The notes under the pieces were generated by a model. That model was not told the DNA's origin, made no database searches, and saw only the letters and a program-made list of their open reading frames with translations. Below are positions 33,641 through 42,798 of a DNA stretch of 64,000 nt, in pieces (position 1 is the stretch's first letter; each line of letters starts with the position of its first letter). The stretch is from assembly GCA_910589385.1 (NCBI GenBank), contig CAJUTU010000004.1:97371-161370 (forward strand). Direction: 5' to 3'. Source of the DNA: an uncultured Lachnospiraceae bacterium (GTDB lineage Bacteria > Bacillota > Clostridia > Lachnospirales > Lachnospiraceae). Position numbers and translations under genes: made by a program.

Positions 33641-36502
33641 TTAGTCAGAAATTGACGCTCCCAGTTTTGCTGCCTGTCCGGTGATCAGCTCGCTTTCATC
33701 CACCAGTTCAAAGTTTGCCCGGATAACATCTCCTCCAATCTCTGCCGCATATGCAGATGTATATCCGTTGGCGATCCGCACAGCGACTGCCATTTCAGGA
33801 GATTCTGCCGGAGCAAATCCAACAAATACTGCGTGGTCCGGATGTATCGCGCTTTGCTGGGCCGTACCTGTCTTTCCAGCCACATCAATCCCAATTCCAT
33901 AGAAACTGGCAGTGCTTTGGATCATGGCGACCATCCCGGAATGGATCAGGTCCCAGGTATCATCTGAGACATCGTCCATCGTATTTACAACGGCGGGCTC
34001 ATATTTCTTTATGATTTTTCCATTGGCATCTGTTGTCCTGTCCAGAAGTGTCAGCTTATAGACAGTCCCTCTATTTGCAACGGTAGAAACATATCGGTTT
34101 AACTGGCTGACAGTATAGTTATTCGTACCCTGTCCAATGGCCGACAGTACGGAATCTGTGTCAGAGATATTCGGTTCCGTTTCCGGGATCTCAAGTCCTG
34201 TAGTTTCTCCCAGGCCAAATTCCTCCGCATATTTACGAAGGATCTCAATCCCTCGATTACTGTCATAGTTCCCGTCTTTATCCTGGCCGAACTGAAATCC
34301 TACGTTATAGTAGAAAACATTACAAGAATAATTCAATGCATCCACCACATTGATCCCGCCATGCCCGCTTGGATAAGACCAGCAGCGTGGGCTTGGGGTA
34401 ACCAAAGGAAAATCACCGCCGCAGGAAAGGTAAGTATCCCCTTCAATCTTCCCTTCGGTCAGTGCGGCGACAGAGGTCAGCATCTTGTATGTGGATCCCG
34501 GCGCCGTAGTCTCCTGGGTCGCGTTATTGTAGAATGGACGAGAGAGGCCGGTTACAAGCTGTGTATAATAATCCGAATCCATATTGTTGGCCAGCCTGTT
34601 ATTATCATATCCCGGATAGGATACACAGGCTAATACTTCGCCTGTATTGGGATCACTTACCACAGCTGAACCCGTACATGGTTCTAACGCGAGCTGCCCG
34701 GGAGTGATCGTTAATGTCTGGACCTGGGTATATAGCCAGCCAAAAGAATCCAGACTGCCATCTCTTAGTCCGTTATATGCCCCTTCATCCATGGGCAGTA
34801 CACCCTGCTCATAGACAATGGCACATATTTGTGCACCGCTGATACTACCTGATTTTATAAGATATTTATAGAGAAGTTTGTCGAAATTCATATCTGAACT
34901 CAAATAATCCTGTAAATATCGTAAAATTGCCTGATAAACCTCAGCCGCATCAGAATAATCGGATGAGATATAGTCTGTCAGCCGGGAAGTATCGATCCAG
35001 TTTTTGGAAATTGCGTAATTCAAATACTGGTTCATACTGATCGTCTCTTCCTTTGACCATGCCTGATATGTTGCGTCCCCAGGCTCAATGGCATCTGTCA
35101 GAAGGATTCCGGACTGAAGGATCCCCTCCATATAATCCATATACCCTTTCATCTCGACAGACAGGCTTTGATAAGGTGTATTTCCATTCAATTCCCGCAG
35201 GATTTCATTCATAACGGTATTTTTACGTGCTTCATATATGGCATAAACCTCTTTTTCCGCAGCCCCTGCATCTTCCTTGCCGAAATGCTGCTCATTAATG
35301 ATCTCATTTGCAATAAATGCATAATAAGCATCATCTGCCGGAATAATGATTTCCATCGTATCTTCAGTCGTACTGGGGTCATAATTCATTACATTGCGCA
35401 GCTTCGAAAGAACAATACCAGCTATCTTCTCTTCTATGATCTGGTATACCTGCTTCTGCAGCTTCATATCAACCGTCAGGTACACATCATTGCCTGCTCC
35501 TGGCTCCACATAGCTTACCTCATCGGTTACCTTCCCCACGCTGTCCACATAAAAAATCCGCTCTCCCCGGTCTCCCTGGAGAACATTATCCATGGCCTGC
35601 TCAATGCCTGATTTTCCAACAATGTCAGATAAAGAATACCGCTCCTTCTGCTCTTCATCCAGCGCGTCATACTCTTCCTGAGAGATTTTTCCGGTATAGC
35701 CGATGATCGAAGCGAAATATTGGCTGTCTGTATAGCGGCGCAGAGATTCTTCCTCTATGCCCACGCCTTCCAGCTTGTCCAGATTCTCCATGATCGCGAT
35801 GCGTGTCTCATCACCGACATCAGATGCAAGCACGGTCGGGATATATTTCTGAAAGCTGTTTAGATTGATCGCATACCGAAGATTTACCATTTTCAAAATA
35901 TATTCTTTGTCCAGCGTTTTATCATCCAGCTCATAGCCATACATTTCATCAGTGCAAAGGTAGTGGATGATATCTGCTGCTGTAGCCCGTTCTTGTTCCT
36001 GGGTCAGTTCCTCAATCGTCCGAAGTCCATATACATCTGCCACAAAACGCAGCCTGAGCATCTCGTTGGTCTGCGTAAATTGATAATTCCCGGCGGAATC
36101 TAACACGATTCCAAAGCTGTGGATAACAGAATCCCCATGTGCTTCTACAATCTGTATCACCTGATCCAAGATACTATTCAGCGTTTCATTCCGGTCCTCA
36201 GTAGAAGAAAGATCGTCCTCAAATGTTACGGAATAGGCCAGATCGTTGTAAGCCAGAAGATTTCCGTTCCTGTCATAGATGTTTCCACGGGTTCCCTGCA
36301 GATCGCGTACTTTGCGGATCTGAAGCTTATAATTATCCAAATAATATTCGCCCTTTACAATCTGCAGGTTAAACAGCTTATTGACCAAAACCGCATACAG
36401 AAAACAAAATACCAATATCAATACTAAGAGACGGGACTCTGAAATCTGTATGATTATCCTTTTTGCCCGTTTCCAAATCTTTTTAAACAAATTTACCAGC
36501 AC
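33641..36502 (-). CDS. class B penicillin-binding protein 2 (transpeptidase) with a large insertion
   Basis: 953 residues against about 600-700 in typical PBP2. The order is a membrane anchor (about 24-44), a dimerisation/pedestal domain, then transpeptidase motifs STYK (Ser670), SCN (Ser726) and KTG (877-879). About 245 residues between roughly 360 and 605, before the transpeptidase core, have no counterpart in PBP2 I recognise; they are acidic and appear helical. The start could be GTG 36502 or TTG 36490; GGAG fits the TTG better. It works with RodA and MreBCD in side-wall synthesis. Confidence 0.9.
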   Translation of the reverse strand: MLVNLFKKIWKRAKRIIIQISESRLLVLILVFCFLYAVLVNKLFNLQIVKGEYYLDNYKLQIRKVRDLQGTRGNIYDRNGNLLAYNDLAYSVTFEDDLSSTEDRNETLNSILDQVIQIVEAHGDSVIHSFGIVLDSAGNYQFTQTNEMLRLRFVADVYGLRTIEELTQEQERATAADIIHYLCTDEMYGYELDDKTLDKEYILKMVNLRYAINLNSFQKYIPTVLASDVGDETRIAIMENLDKLEGVGIEEESLRRYTDSQYFASIIGYTGKISQEEYDALDEEQKERYSLSDIVGKSGIEQAMDNVLQGDRGERIFYVDSVGKVTDEVSYVEPGAGNDVYLTVDMKLQKQVYQIIEEKIAGIVLSKLRNVMNYDPSTTEDTMEIIIPADDAYYAFIANEIINEQHFGKEDAGAAEKEVYAIYEARKNTVMNEILRELNGNTPYQSLSVEMKGYMDYMEGILQSGILLTDAIEPGDATYQAWSKEETISMNQYLNYAISKNWIDTSRLTDYISSDYSDAAEVYQAILRYLQDYLSSDMNFDKLLYKYLIKSGSISGAQICAIVYEQGVLPMDEGAYNGLRDGSLDSFGWLYTQVQTLTITPGQLALEPCTGSAVVSDPNTGEVLACVSYPGYDNNRLANNMDSDYYTQLVTGLSRPFYNNATQETTAPGSTYKMLTSVAALTEGKIEGDTYLSCGGDFPLVTPSPRCWSYPSGHGGINVVDALNYSCNVFYYNVGFQFGQDKDGNYDSNRGIEILRKYAEEFGLGETTGLEIPETEPNISDTDSVLSAIGQGTNNYTVSQLNRYVSTVANRGTVYKLTLLDRTTDANGKIIKKYEPAVVNTMDDVSDDTWDLIHSGMVAMIQSTASFYGIGIDVAGKTGTAQQSAIHPDHAVFVGFAPAESPEMAVAVRIANGYTSAYAAEIGGDVIRANFELVDESELITGQAAKLGASISD

Positions 36503-37016
36503 TCCTTTTCTCTTCTGCTTCTAACCTGTGGTTTATAAAAAGTAAAAGAGGGTATAGCCCTAATGTCACTACTATAGTATATATGAGCTCAGGTATGATA
36601 ATATGCCTGAGATAGTGTAAAAAATCAAATTCACTCCGCAGCATAAACATCAAAAGATAGATGACCAGCCCATAAATAAACTCTGTTACACCTGTCAGTG
36701 CCAGGGGCAGTTTAATATCCTCAGCATAGTACAATTGCTGGAACAGGCCATTCACATAGCCCACCAGCAGATAGAGTAATGCATAAAACCCCAATATACT
36801 TCCAAACTGAATGTCCAGCAAAAGGCCTGAAAAAAGACCAACCAGCATTCCATCTTTTGATCCCCGCATAAACCCATAGGAGGCTGTAAGGATCAGCATC
36901 AGGTTCGGTTTTACTGATGCAAGCTCCAGCCAGGGAAACAACGTACATTGAAGCAGATAACAAACACATAGGACGATTGCAGTTACAATCACACGTTTTA
37001 TTTTTATTCCTTTCAA
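36483..37016 (-). CDS. mreD: rod shape-determining protein MreD
   Basis: About 177 residues, five or six membrane helices, with LFPWLELASVKPNLMLIL and DIQFGSILGFYALLY characteristic of MreD. It is an integral part of the elongation complex. AGAGGTGG lies 4-5 bp before the TTG at 37016, so that is favoured over GTG 37043. It overlaps the PBP2 start. Confidence 0.9.
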   Translation of the reverse strand: MKGIKIKRVIVTAIVLCVCYLLQCTLFPWLELASVKPNLMLILTASYGFMRGSKDGMLVGLFSGLLLDIQFGSILGFYALLYLLVGYVNGLFQQLYYAEDIKLPLALTGVTEFIYGLVIYLLMFMLRSEFDFLHYLRHIIIPELIYTIVVTLGLYPLLLFINHRLEAEEKRSAGKFV

Positions 37017-37069
37017 GAAACCACCTCTTTTTACAGCAAACACATGGCTGGACAGAAATACTCTGCGGT

Positions 37070-37942
37070 TTATTCCGCAGGTGTATCTGTCCCTGTCATT
37101 TGTGCCTTTGTCTTGGTGATGACCAATACTTCCTGCAGCTTTTTAAAGTCTACCACCGGCGTAATATAACCTGACCTGGTCAGATTATTCGCGTCCACCT
37201 GTACTTCACTGACATACCCGATCAAAATTCCCTGCACATATTTGTCGCTGATATGGGAAGTCACGATCTGCTCTCCCACTTCCACCTTATTGTCATTGTT
37301 TTCCATCTGTTCAAAACGCATCTTTCCTTCATTGATCAGGGAAAGATCCCCACGTACAGTACAAGTATCCGATGTAGACAGTACCATGCCGCCCACATTG
37401 CTGGAATCGTCAATGATGGAACGAACCGTGGACCACGTAGGGCCGGTCTGCGTCACGATTCCAACCAGGCCGCTTCCGGCGATGACATTCATATCTTTTT
37501 GGATTCCATCCATGCTTCCCTTATCTATCGTAAATGTACTGAACCAGCTTCCAGGATCCTTTCCAATGACATGGGCGCCCACTTTTTCATACTCGGCATA
37601 GTTCTGGTCCAGCCTGTATAATTCCCTGAGACGTTCTAGTTCATATTTCTCTTCCTGCAGATAATTGTTTTCAATCATCAGGTCATCGATCTTTTCCTGA
37701 AGCTTTTTGTTTTCGTTACGCGCTTCTTCCAATGTCGCAAAGTTATCGCTGAGATCCACAAGCAGGCCTCCCACTTTGTTCATCCCCTGCTGCATTGGAA
37801 TTACCGTAATATTTGCAAGAATCCGGAACGGCCCGGTTACCCTGCTGTAAAAAAAAGATAACAGCATCAGCAGGATACAGGCCAAAATCAATCCGGCAAA
37901 CAGATATTTATTAAGATTGGACGTTTGATTCTTTTTTTTCAT
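37070..37942 (-). CDS. mreC: rod shape-determining protein MreC
   Basis: About 290 residues: N-terminal membrane helix, a coiled coil (about 65-110: ENKKLQEKIDDLMIENNYLQ), and the beta-rich MreC domain (AHVIGKDPGSW, GLVGIVTQTG, IGYVSEVQVD). It scaffolds the elongation complex outside the membrane. ATG 37942 lies 12 codon-aligned bases after a TTG that is too close to AAAGGA. Confidence 0.93.
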   Translation of the reverse strand: MKKKNQTSNLNKYLFAGLILACILLMLLSFFYSRVTGPFRILANITVIPMQQGMNKVGGLLVDLSDNFATLEEARNENKKLQEKIDDLMIENNYLQEEKYELERLRELYRLDQNYAEYEKVGAHVIGKDPGSWFSTFTIDKGSMDGIQKDMNVIAGSGLVGIVTQTGPTWSTVRSIIDDSSNVGGMVLSTSDTCTVRGDLSLINEGKMRFEQMENNDNKVEVGEQIVTSHISDKYVQGILIGYVSEVQVDANNLTRSGYITPVVDFKKLQEVLVITKTKAQMTGTDTPAE

Positions 37943-37967
37943 AATTATGCTCAATCCTTTTACAGTC

Positions 37968-38993
37968 TTATCTTAGCCACTTATAATCTTCACCCAGCAA
38001 AGAATAGGTTAGTTCCTTATAACTCTTTTTGTCCTGGATAATTTTCCTCAGGCCTTCCACCGCACAAAGTTCCGGACGTACACACGTTTTTACCGCAAGC
38101 CCTGTGCTCTGTTGAAGATATGTAGAAAGTTCTTTTAGATTTGCAAGCCCTCCTGTCAGGCAGATTCCGTTTTTCTCGACTCCGCTTCGGACAACAGGTG
38201 GAATCCGCTCAAACATGGATTTGATTTCTGATGCACATTCCTTCAAAGGCTCTTTGATCGCGGCCCGGACTGTACTGACCGGGACAGACCTGTGCTCTGG
38301 AATTCCGGTCTGCAGGTTTCGGCCTGTCACATCAATTTCCGTACAGTCAGCATCCTCAAAGATTCCGAAGTCCTGTCTTAAAGACTCTGCTGTCCTCCTG
38401 CCCACCAAAAATTCCATATTGTGCCGGATCAGATTTTGGACTGCCTGATCCAGATGCTCCCCTCCCAGTTTCATCAGCCGGGTCACCACCATGCCGCCAT
38501 GACACAAAACGGAAATCTCCGTAGAGCCTCCGCCCATATTGACGATAAAAATCCCCTGGGTACGCCCTACATTCACCCCAAAACCAATAGCATCCGCAAT
38601 CCCACGCTCCACGATCCTTACAGATTTTGCACGGGCCGAGGAATGATATACCAGATCATAAAAGGCACGCTTCTCGACCTCTGTCACATCTGTAGGGACT
38701 GCCACGAGATATTCTGCGCCTCCTGAAAACGGCCGTTCCTTTTTCAAGAGATGTTCCAAAAGACACTGCATATCATCAAACCGGGCGATGACCCCACTCT
38801 GCATAGGAAACAGCACTTCAATATTGTCCGGTGATTTCTCGAACATGACCCAGGCATCATCTCCCACAGCGCACAAAAATTCTTTGTCCTTTTTTGCGAT
38901 TATATTTTTTTCTTTCCAGATAAAATCCCTTTTTTTATCAAAAACCTTTATTTCATAAGTTCCCAAATCCAGCCCATAAATGTTTCGGAACAT
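37968..38993 (-). CDS. mreB: MreB-family actin-like protein
   Basis: 341 residues of the actin ATPase fold. Phosphate-1 is GLDLGTYEIKVF, phosphate-2 IVNMGGGSTEIS and the adenosine motif LTGGLANL. MreB filaments guide the elongation machinery. The phosphate-1 motif differs from the usual 'DLGTANTLVY', so this is a divergent member. AAGGAAGG precedes the ATG. It is the first of the mreBCD-PBP2 run, 14 bp after radC. Confidence 0.88.
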   Translation of the reverse strand: MFRNIYGLDLGTYEIKVFDKKRDFIWKEKNIIAKKDKEFLCAVGDDAWVMFEKSPDNIEVLFPMQSGVIARFDDMQCLLEHLLKKERPFSGGAEYLVAVPTDVTEVEKRAFYDLVYHSSARAKSVRIVERGIADAIGFGVNVGRTQGIFIVNMGGGSTEISVLCHGGMVVTRLMKLGGEHLDQAVQNLIRHNMEFLVGRRTAESLRQDFGIFEDADCTEIDVTGRNLQTGIPEHRSVPVSTVRAAIKEPLKECASEIKSMFERIPPVVRSGVEKNGICLTGGLANLKELSTYLQQSTGLAVKTCVRPELCAVEGLRKIIQDKKSYKELTYSLLGEDYKWLR

Positions 38994-39006
38994 ACGCTGA
39001 CCTTCC

Positions 39007-39696
39007 TTACTTCAAAATTCCCTGTTCTCTCATACTGCTATAGCAATTATTACCGATAATAATGTGGTCTAAAAGTTCGACTCCTATCATCTTCCCCGCC
39101 TCACAGACTTTTTTCGTCACAAGGATATCCTCACGGCTTGGAGTCGGGTCGCCGCTTGGATGGTTATGCAGCAAGATGATGGAGACCGCGTCTTTCTGCA
39201 ATGCCTCTACGAACAATTCTCTGGGGGAGACCACAGCCGAATTCACCGTCCCTCTGGAAATATCAGTCTCTCCGATAAGCCGGGACTTTGTATTCAAAAG
39301 CAGAAGCTTCATAGATTCCTGCTTTTGATATCGAAGGTCTTCCATATAATAGCGCGCAATCGTATCCGGTGCGTTAAACCGAAGCTCCGGCCCGGCGCAG
39401 GCCTTAGACAGCCGCCTTGCAAGTTCACAGATGCAAAGAATCTGGATGGCTTTCACCTTGCCGATCCCTTTTACCTGAATGAGCTGTTCAAAAGACCATC
39501 GATGGATATTGAGAATCCCGCCGCTGTCAAAATCCGGATACAATATCCGCTTTGCCAGCCCTATGGAATTTTCTCCCCTGGTTCCTGTCCGCAGAAGAAT
39601 TGCAAGCAGTTCGATATCCGTCAGGTTTTCTGCGCCGAAACGCTCACATTTTTCATAAGGACGTTCTTCTTTGGTAAGTTCTTTTATTTTTTTCAT
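39007..39696 (-). CDS. radC: RadC-family JAB-domain protein
   Basis: About 229 residues: an N-terminal helix-hairpin-helix region (ENLTDIELLAILLRTGTRG, VKGIGKVKAIQI) and a MPN/JAB metal-binding domain with LHNHPSGDPTPS. Its name comes from a repair phenotype that later proved wrong; the role is uncertain. An ATG at 39696 is family-consistent, but no good ribosome-binding site was found. radC directly before mreB is a conserved pairing. Confidence 0.9.
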   Translation of the reverse strand: MKKIKELTKEERPYEKCERFGAENLTDIELLAILLRTGTRGENSIGLAKRILYPDFDSGGILNIHRWSFEQLIQVKGIGKVKAIQILCICELARRLSKACAGPELRFNAPDTIARYYMEDLRYQKQESMKLLLLNTKSRLIGETDISRGTVNSAVVSPRELFVEALQKDAVSIILLHNHPSGDPTPSREDILVTKKVCEAGKMIGVELLDHIIIGNNCYSSMREQGILK

Positions 39697-39792
39697 ATAC
39701 ATATTCTGATATGAAAATGGCAGACGTGCTCCATGGCCACCCTTGCAGCTTCCCATAAAACAACATCTATGCAGATAACACAATACCGGATT

Positions 39793-39821
39793 ATTTTACC
39801 ATAATTTAAATTTTGTGTACA
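39793..39821 (-). promoter_or_regulatory. promoter of the radC-mreB-min operon
   Basis: Minus strand TGTACA (39816-39821), 17 bp, TAAAAT (39793-39798). Confidence 0.5.
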
Positions 39822-39850
39822 GGTCTCGAATCTAAAATTTCTGTGAATAC

Positions 39851-39887
39851 GAAAAACATTACTATTCACGGCCACGTGACCGTAATG
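39851..39887 (-). terminator. terminator after the flavoprotein operon
   Basis: On the minus strand CATTACGG pairs with CCGT and GTAATG across a small bulge, followed by TTTTTC. It lies 11 bp after the stop of the second flavoprotein gene and separates that operon from radC. Confidence 0.7.
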
Positions 39888-39897
39888 AAAAACATGC

Positions 39898-41514
39898 CTA
39901 AATAAGCGGCACAGAAAACCGACGGATCATGGCCTCGGCCACCTTTAATCCATCCATCGCCGCAGACATGATTCCTCCCGCATATCCAGCGCCTTCCCCG
40001 CACGGATAGATACCGCGTATCTCACTTTCCATGTTCTCAGATCTTATCAGCCGTACAGGGGATGAAGTCCGGCTCTCTACTCCTGATAAGAGTGCGTCTT
40101 CTCTGGCAAAGCCGGAAATTTTCTGCTCCATGGCATAGATTCCTTTTTCTAAAGCATCTGCCAGTTCTTTTGGAAAAATTGCACGGACATTGGAAAGCCG
40201 ATAGCCGCCCTTTGCCTGTGGATAGATTTCTCCCAGCCTGACCGTTTTCTGATTGCGGCAGAAATCACCGAAACACTGAACTGGAATCTTTCCCTTGCCT
40301 TCCAGATACGCAAGAGATTCCAGACGGCGCTGAAAACCGATTCCTGCCAGTGGATGCCGATCTCCATAATCCTCTGGGGTAACAGTGACAATGACGGCAC
40401 TGTTGGCGTTGTAACCGGAACGGCCGGAATAACTCATACCATTGACAGCCAGATGATGTTCTTCTGAAGAAGCATTGACTACATACCCGCCGGGACACAT
40501 GCAGAATGTATACACCCCTCTCCCATCCTCCATTTTTTCCGCCAGCTTATAAGACGCTGCCGGGAGACACCCTGCCCAGATATGCCCGTATTGTGCTTCC
40601 TGGATCATACGCTGAGGATGTTCGATCCGGACACCTATGGCAAAAGCCTTTGCCTGCATAGGCAGGCCGCTGTCATATAGCATCTGGAAAGTATCTCTGG
40701 CACTGTGCCCAATTGCAATGACAAGTGCCTCCGCCGGAAGAGTTTCATCTTCATTGACAGTAATTTTCTGTAGTATCTGCCTGTCCTGAAACCGCAGGCC
40801 GATCCCTGACAGACGGCTGTGAAACCTGATTTCTCCGCCGGAAGTAATGATCTCATCCCTCATATTACGGATGATCTTAGCCAGAATATCCGTTCCAATA
40901 TGCGGTTTTTGTTCATACAGAATCCGCTCCGGAGCGCCAAAGCGCACAAAGGTTTCTAACACAAACCGGCTGCGTCCGCAAGTATCCTTAACCAAGGTGT
41001 TCAGCTTCCCGTCGGAAAAGGTGCCTGCCCCTCCTTCACCAAACTGGACATTCGACTCCGTGTTTAGTTTCCCGGTTTCCCAAAAGCTTTGCACATCCTG
41101 CATCCGCTCTTCCACTGGAGCACCTCTTTCCAGTATGATGGGACAATACCCCTCTCTGGCCAGAAGCCAGGCGCAGAACAGCCCTGCAGGGCCGGCCCCC
41201 ACGATAACAGGCTTGTGGGAGAGAATTTCATTTCCATGAACAGGCATCTGATAATCCATTTTTTTCTGTCCTATTTTCTGTATTCTTGAATTTCTCTTAC
41301 CGACACGCCCCAAAACCGCAGACTCCTGCTGCACCTCCACGTCTATAGTATAGCTGTAATATACATCTGGTTTCTTTCTGGCATCAATAGATTGTTTAAA
41401 AATCTGATATTTTATGGATTCTGATTTTTTAAGATGTAATGTTTTCCGAATTTTTTCTTCGAGTTCCTGCTCACTATGTCCGGGCTGAAGCCGGATTTGA
41501 CTGATCCTAAGCAC
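39898..41514 (-). CDS. FAD-dependent oxidoreductase, large uncharacterised family
   Basis: 538 residues. The N-terminal extension (about 1-95) precedes an FAD-binding domain with VIVGAGPAGLFCAW (dinucleotide fold) and QFGEGGAGTFSDGKL. The C-terminus carries GEGAGYAGGIMSAAMDG. Function is unknown; relatives are described as FAD-dependent dehydrogenases. GTG 41514 has GGGAGG 6 bp upstream; it overlaps the previous gene by 8 bp, so the two are translationally coupled. Confidence 0.85.
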   Translation of the reverse strand: MLRISQIRLQPGHSEQELEEKIRKTLHLKKSESIKYQIFKQSIDARKKPDVYYSYTIDVEVQQESAVLGRVGKRNSRIQKIGQKKMDYQMPVHGNEILSHKPVIVGAGPAGLFCAWLLAREGYCPIILERGAPVEERMQDVQSFWETGKLNTESNVQFGEGGAGTFSDGKLNTLVKDTCGRSRFVLETFVRFGAPERILYEQKPHIGTDILAKIIRNMRDEIITSGGEIRFHSRLSGIGLRFQDRQILQKITVNEDETLPAEALVIAIGHSARDTFQMLYDSGLPMQAKAFAIGVRIEHPQRMIQEAQYGHIWAGCLPAASYKLAEKMEDGRGVYTFCMCPGGYVVNASSEEHHLAVNGMSYSGRSGYNANSAVIVTVTPEDYGDRHPLAGIGFQRRLESLAYLEGKGKIPVQCFGDFCRNQKTVRLGEIYPQAKGGYRLSNVRAIFPKELADALEKGIYAMEQKISGFAREDALLSGVESRTSSPVRLIRSENMESEIRGIYPCGEGAGYAGGIMSAAMDGLKVAEAMIRRFSVPLI

Positions 41515-42727
41515 GGGCTGCCTCCCTTCCTGCCACATGGCCGCTGGACCATGCCCACTGTAGATTATATCCGCCGCACAGCCCGTCTACATCCAATAGT
41601 TCTCCTGCAAAGTAAAGCCCTGGAACAAGGTTTGACTCTAATGTCTGTGGATGGATCTCACGGGTATCGACTCCCCCCCGGCAGACTTGCGCCTGCTCAA
41701 AAGGATTTGTCTCTGCTACAATCGTCCCAAACTGCTTGATTCGCTGTGCAAGCTCTTTCCATTGGGTCTTCGCAATGGAATCCACACGCTGCCCACGTGT
41801 AAATTTGCCAAGCCGAATCCAAAGGTCACACAGCTTTTTAGGAAAGAGGCCGATAAAAAATTCTTCCAGTGTCTTTTCAGGCCGCATCTGCACACGTGTA
41901 TCCAAAAACTGCAAGAATTCTTCCCATTCCAAATCCGGCATAAAGTCCAACACTGCCGTCACCGTGCTCCCGCGGTATAGAGCCTTTGCTGCGGCGCCGC
42001 TCACCTGAAATACCGGAATACCGGAAATCCCGTAATTTGTAAGCTGGATTTCCCCCTTGTCTTTTGCAATGCATTCTCCGTCTGCCAGGATAGAGACCTG
42101 GCCATGTACCCGCACCCCGGAAATACTTTTATAAAATGATTCCCTGCACCGAAGCTGTACCAATGCCGGAAGGACTGGTATCAATGTATGACCCAGCTCT
42201 TTAGCAAGGGTATAGCCGGTTCCGTCACTTCCTGAAACAGCAGAAGCCTTAGAACCAGCCGCTAGGATGACCTTACGTGCCCGCAGTTTTCCAGAATTTG
42301 TTTTTACAAGAAAGCAAGATTTTTCCGGACAGATTTCCATACATTTTCGTTCATTTAATATCTCTACACCAGAACGGGCACATTCCATACGCAGTACATC
42401 CAGAACTGAGGATGCCTGGTCTGAGTTTGGATAAAGATATCCGTTCCTGCTTTTCGGATGAATCCCAAGCTGCTGAAAAAAATCTACCGTCTGCCTGACA
42501 TCAAATTGTTGGAGGATTTTCCATGGAAAGGATACATTTTCGCAATGATAGCATGCCGGATCCTGATATAGATTGGTATAGTTGCATCTGCCATTTCCGG
42601 TAGATAAAATTTTCCGTCCCACCCGGTCATTCTGTTCCACAAGCGTTACTTCTGCCCCAGAAGAAGCTGCTGTGACCGCTGCCATCAGCCCGGAGGCACC
42701 GCCTCCAACCACAATTACGTCTGTCAT
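41507..42727 (-). CDS. HI0933-family flavoprotein
   Basis: 406 residues. FAD-binding VIVVGGGASGLMAAV, RVGRKILSTGNGRCNYTN (family signature), FAGELLDVDGLCGGYNLQWA. Members include BaiN-type and other NAD(P)/FAD oxidoreductases; the substrate is unknown. It overlaps the larger flavoprotein gene and follows the YnbB-like gene by 71 bp. Confidence 0.92.
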   Translation of the reverse strand: MTDVIVVGGGASGLMAAVTAASSGAEVTLVEQNDRVGRKILSTGNGRCNYTNLYQDPACYHCENVSFPWKILQQFDVRQTVDFFQQLGIHPKSRNGYLYPNSDQASSVLDVLRMECARSGVEILNERKCMEICPEKSCFLVKTNSGKLRARKVILAAGSKASAVSGSDGTGYTLAKELGHTLIPVLPALVQLRCRESFYKSISGVRVHGQVSILADGECIAKDKGEIQLTNYGISGIPVFQVSGAAAKALYRGSTVTAVLDFMPDLEWEEFLQFLDTRVQMRPEKTLEEFFIGLFPKKLCDLWIRLGKFTRGQRVDSIAKTQWKELAQRIKQFGTIVAETNPFEQAQVCRGGVDTREIHPQTLESNLVPGLYFAGELLDVDGLCGGYNLQWAWSSGHVAGREAARA

Positions 42728-42798
42728 TTTAAATCCATCCCTCCGTCATGGTTTCAAGTACTCTATTCCTCTCATAAAGAGAAAAGTTAAAAGGTTGG

